Of a DNA stretch of 64,000 nt, positions 60,941 to 64,000 are shown piece by piece. The notes under the pieces were generated by a model. The model saw only the letters and a list, made by a program, of their open reading frames with translations. It did not search any database and was not told the origin of the DNA. The first letter of the stretch is position 1; each line of letters opens with the position of its first letter. Made by a program: the position numbers and the translations under genes. Source of the DNA: Petunia secreta (taxonomy: Eukaryota > Streptophyta > Magnoliopsida > Solanales > Solanaceae); contig JARKIP010000065.1 of the NCBI GenBank assembly GCA_029990175.1, positions 5,770,501-5,834,500 on the forward strand, written 5' to 3'.

Positions 60941-61055
60941 GGAAATTCTTATGACAAAGCAAAAGATTCCAATTCCTTAATTGTGGAATCCTCAGTCTAT
61001 TGCTTCCGAGGCTCTTGTATGAATGCCGGGGCCTTCTGTACTTCCTCTTGAGAGC

Positions 61056-61886
61056 CTACTTCAAGAACTGAGCTGTCTTCCTCATCAGGCCCCGAGCTAA
61101 GTAATTGTTATTTGGATGGCCCAACAGGGCGACTCTATTCTTCATCGCAACTGAATAGCATTCGTGAGCTATTCTCTGCTCACCTCGGATTGCACGAATT
61201 CCCCATAGGGTTGGGAATTTAATGACTTGGTGCAAGGTAGATGGGACAGCTTCCATCTTATGAATCCATGGTCTTCCGAGGATAACATTGTAAGCCATAT
61301 CCTCGGCCATCACTTGAAAACCTGTTTTCTTATCAACCCCCTCGGCAATTGTAGTAAGAGTGATTTCTCCTAGTGTCTTCTCCGTGGAGTTGTTAAATCC
61401 TGTTAGTATGGTTGCCTTCGGGATGACGAGGTCCTTCAACCACATCTACTTGACAACTCCATAATTGATAATATTTACAGAACTGCTAGGATCGATCAAG
61501 ACTCGCTTGACATTGCAGTGATTAATCCTCAAGATTATCACTAGAGCATCATGATGGGGGAGAATCATCCCATCATAGTCTTCTTCATAAAAAACTATTT
61601 CATTTCCCGATCCACCAGCTCGGGTCATCTTATCCATGGTGATTGAATGTTTTGAAAATTTCTTCGCAGAAGCGAAGTTAACACCATTTACCTCTGATCC
61701 CCCAGTTATAACATTCATAACTCTTTTAGGAGACTGGGCCCTCGGTGGTTGTCTCCCTCCCCTATTTTTTGCAAAGTTCTGTTTCCCCTTATCAGTGAGA
61801 TACTCTGCTAATAAACCCTTCTTGAGAAGATGGGCTACCTCAAGGTGTAGCGCTTTGCAGTCCTCGGTAGCATGCCCATAATCCAT
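61056..61886 (-). pseudogene. T3 nucleocapsid and protease
   Basis: A YGHATEDC zinc-knuckle remnant starts the stretch. The protease follows, with IDPSSSVNIINYG, where DPS replaces the DPG of T1 and T2 (a likely active-site loss), then MWLKDLVIPKATIL and VILGRPWIHKME. A stop near 61446 separates the two halves. Confidence 0.8.
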
Positions 61887-62338
61887 ATGAAACTCACAAT
61901 GTTGAGTTTGATCTCTTTTCCCGGGGGTGTTCTCATATCCCTCGGAAATCTTACACCTTGATTCATCATCCCCTTTATGGCATTTACCAACTCAGTGGTT
62001 GAAACTTTGAAGTTGTAATCAGGGATTCGGGGCAAGTCTTTATCCTTGGATACCAGAGATGGACCCGAGGAATTCTTTTAGTTAGGATTCATGCTGATCT
62101 TTTCCCCGAGCATTTGACTTATATTTGGCCCTTTAAGGCACTGGCTCACATGCTGTTTTTGCGAGTTATAGGGCTCCAAATGACCCTTCGAATTTCCTCA
62201 TGGCGTATTGGCGCGTCGAGAAGATTCGGGCCGATTTCTATAAAAATTGTATCGACCTGTCGCCCTCCATTCAGCCTCTTCGAGCCTAATATTGGCGGTG
62301 GCTCTTACGTGGAACTCATCCCAAGTTTGAGCCTGTCA

Positions 62339-63482
62339 CTAGTAAAGCTCCCTTTTCAACTCAGCAGCAGCCTCAGAGTTGCTGACGTTTATATTCCTCT
62401 CAAAAGCCATAACTGCCAAATTATCCTCCATCATTGGCAGATCCATTCTCTTAGCGTGAAATTGCTTGAGGAAATCTTTAATTGGCTCGAGATACTTTTG
62501 CTTAACTTTAAATATATCCTCCCTTCTCTTGAGAATCTTTTGAGCTCCAGTGTGAGTTTTGATAAACATATCAGCTAGGTTTTTGAAGTTTGAGATTGAC
62601 TCGGAGGGGAGATGCATATACCAACGCAATGCTTTTGTCTCGAGGGTATCCCAATAATTTTTAAGGAACATGGATTCCCTTTCCACAGAGGTCAAATCAT
62701 TGCTTTTGACCATGGCCATATACTCGGTTATATGGTGAACTGGGTCGGTTTTCCCATCGTATTTTTTTAAGACTTGCAGCTTGAAGTGTTTGAGAATGGG
62801 AGAAGGAGCAGTCTTGGGCCTGAAGGGTTGTTGCCTGCATTTTCTAATATCCAACACTCGCTGAGGCTGTCTTACTCTGGGGACATTCTCGAGCTGCTTT
62901 TCAAACTGGGCGTCAAAGTCCTTTCTCATTTTTCAAAGTCTGATGAGACGCTTATTTCATCCACCGTGGGGGCTACCCCGAAAGTTAAGCGCTTAATGGG
63001 GCAGTCCCCGAGCCTCCTGATTCGGCTCCATTTGAAAGTCCCCCTGTTATTCCGCCCATAGGAGCAACATTTAGGATGCTCCGATTACGAGCAGTAGGTG
63101 GAACCTCGATGGGATTTGTTGAACTTTTCCCATTTCTAGAGAGATCTTGCAACGCGTTATGAAATTCATTATTGAAAGTCGTTTGAGCAGCGAATTGCTC
63201 CTGAAGTCGTTGTAGAGTGGCCATTACATATATTTGAAAAGGATCATTCGAACCTGATGAAGAGGGGATCAACTAATGGTGGAATAATCCTAGTTGGGGG
63301 GATTAAACCGGATGGCGGAGTTAAATCGGCTTGTGGGGTTAAGCCGGTTGGTGGCACTACACCGGTTGGTGGCATTACACCAGTTGGTGGAATTGGTGCT
63401 CCACCACCTGACGAAGTAACGCAGTTGGCGGGTCGGGAGTTGGGACCGTTGTGTTGTCAGGGTTATTAGTGTTATCCGTCAT
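62339..63482 (-). pseudogene. T3 gag
   Basis: The likely start is the ATG at 63482 (MTDNTNNP), with frame changes soon after (63420-63270). It includes VMATLQRLQEQFAAQTTF, then KLQ-type coiled sequence and the capsid-like region MAMVKSNDLTSVERESMF, ALRWYMHLPSESISNF, AQKILKRREDIF (62339-62929). Stops near 62985 and 62339. The stretch 61887-62338 continues gag in broken frames. Confidence 0.8.
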
Positions 63483-63552
63483 TGATAAGAACCAACAAGG
63501 ATGATCTTAAAAAGCTTGAAACACAACCTTGGAACAAAATTTATTGCTAGTT

Positions 63553-63569
63553 CCCCACAGACGATGTCA
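63553..63569 (-). other. T3 primer-binding site, mutated
   Basis: CCCCACAGACGATGTCA, three or four changes from the T1/T2 site, still adjoining the LTR. Confidence 0.7.
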
Positions 63570-63572
63570 ATT

Positions 63573-64000
63573 TGTGTTGGCCTAAATCAGATTAGGACAG
63601 TAAACCGAATTTGTTTTGGGTCAACAAACAATCGTTCGTATCAAAGTCAAAAAATAACAAGAAGCACAATAAGAAAAATCAAACAATAGCAATGAGACAA
63701 AGATAAGTGTGTGTTGATTATTTTTTGAATGCCTTTCCATAATTACAAAGAGACTATTTATAGCATACAAGGGTGGAGGAGCAACAAATCCAATTAAGGG
63801 TCATTACTCCACATTCAATCATGGTCACCCCATGATCTTCCTCTTTAATGTGGCAATAATGGGCAACCGTTACAACATTAACTGCTCCAAAGAGTAACGG
63901 CTTCCCCGAGGGTTGTATCAAACACCTCGGGGAACCCAGCCTCCATGTGCCCGAGGCGTGGACTTTATCAAGGCTTGTCGATGCCCTTTGCCCTCGATTT
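63573..64000 (-). repeat. T3 5' LTR, truncated by window end
   Basis: Starts TGTGTTGGCC and is collinear with 53496-54260 minus the AT-rich block. Confidence 0.88.

Larger units (their letters stand above)
53496..64000 (-). mobile_element. T3: decayed Tat-like Ty3/gypsy element, cut by window end
   Basis: The left (3') LTR is 53496-54331 and the right (5') LTR starts at 63573 and continues past the window. The interior has the same order as T2: primer site, gag, protease, RT, RNase H, second RNase H, integrase on the minus strand, then the antisense gene on the plus strand. All genes carry several stops and frame changes, so this copy is older than T2. There is no nested insertion except extra AT-rich sequence in its left LTR. 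Confidence 0.9.

Overview
The window is repetitive nuclear DNA from a flowering plant. There is no intact cellular gene. The element types (Tat/Ogre-type Ty3/gypsy, Ale-like Ty1/copia, a FAR1-type MULE, hAT-like and Helitron sequences) fit a large eudicot genome. The gypsy families look like those of Solanaceae (possibly Nicotiana), but that is a guess from resemblance, not a demonstration.

Layout. (1) 1-6876: the 5' part of an Ogre-like element on the minus strand (leader 1-2580, tRNA-Arg-type primer site, 2.7 kb LTR 2601-5313). It is inserted in a minus-strand LTR of a second family (5314-6713), which itself breaks exon 1 of a papain-like cysteine protease gene (6714-6876). (2) 7315-8459: a long-armed foldback element. 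(3) 8653-17728: a Mutator-like element with ~310 bp terminal inverted repeats (TIRs), a perfect 9-bp target site duplication (TSD) and a decayed FAR1-type transposase gene. It carries a decayed copia element (12197-17387) with a perfect 5-bp TSD.

(4) 17881-47157: a four-element nest. The outer element T1 (Tat-like, minus strand) keeps gag and protease but no RT, RNase H or integrase. Inside T1 lie a 2.5 kb solo LTR (42977-45476) and a second Tat-like element T2 (22419-42414, TSD CCTTT), which has gag, protease, RT, two RNase H domains and integrase. Inside T2 lies X (27970-37949, TSD GTTCT), a plus-strand LTR-internal-LTR-internal-LTR array. Both X internal regions carry an uninterrupted ~806-codon ORF of unknown function and no pol.

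(5) 47158-53495: gene-poor AT-rich DNA with a hAT-like element and a Helitron-like element sitting inside another TIR element. (6) 53496-64000: a third Tat-like element, T3, minus strand and cut by the window end; its genes are heavily decayed.

T1, T2 and T3 share one plan: LTR, primer site, gag-pol on the minus strand, then before the 3' LTR a multi-exon gene on the opposite strand. That gene has its own TATA-type promoter, a domain resembling the 'putative gypsy type transposon' family, and a coiled-coil acidic C-terminus. The two strongest candidates for follow-up are this antisense gene and the X ORF.
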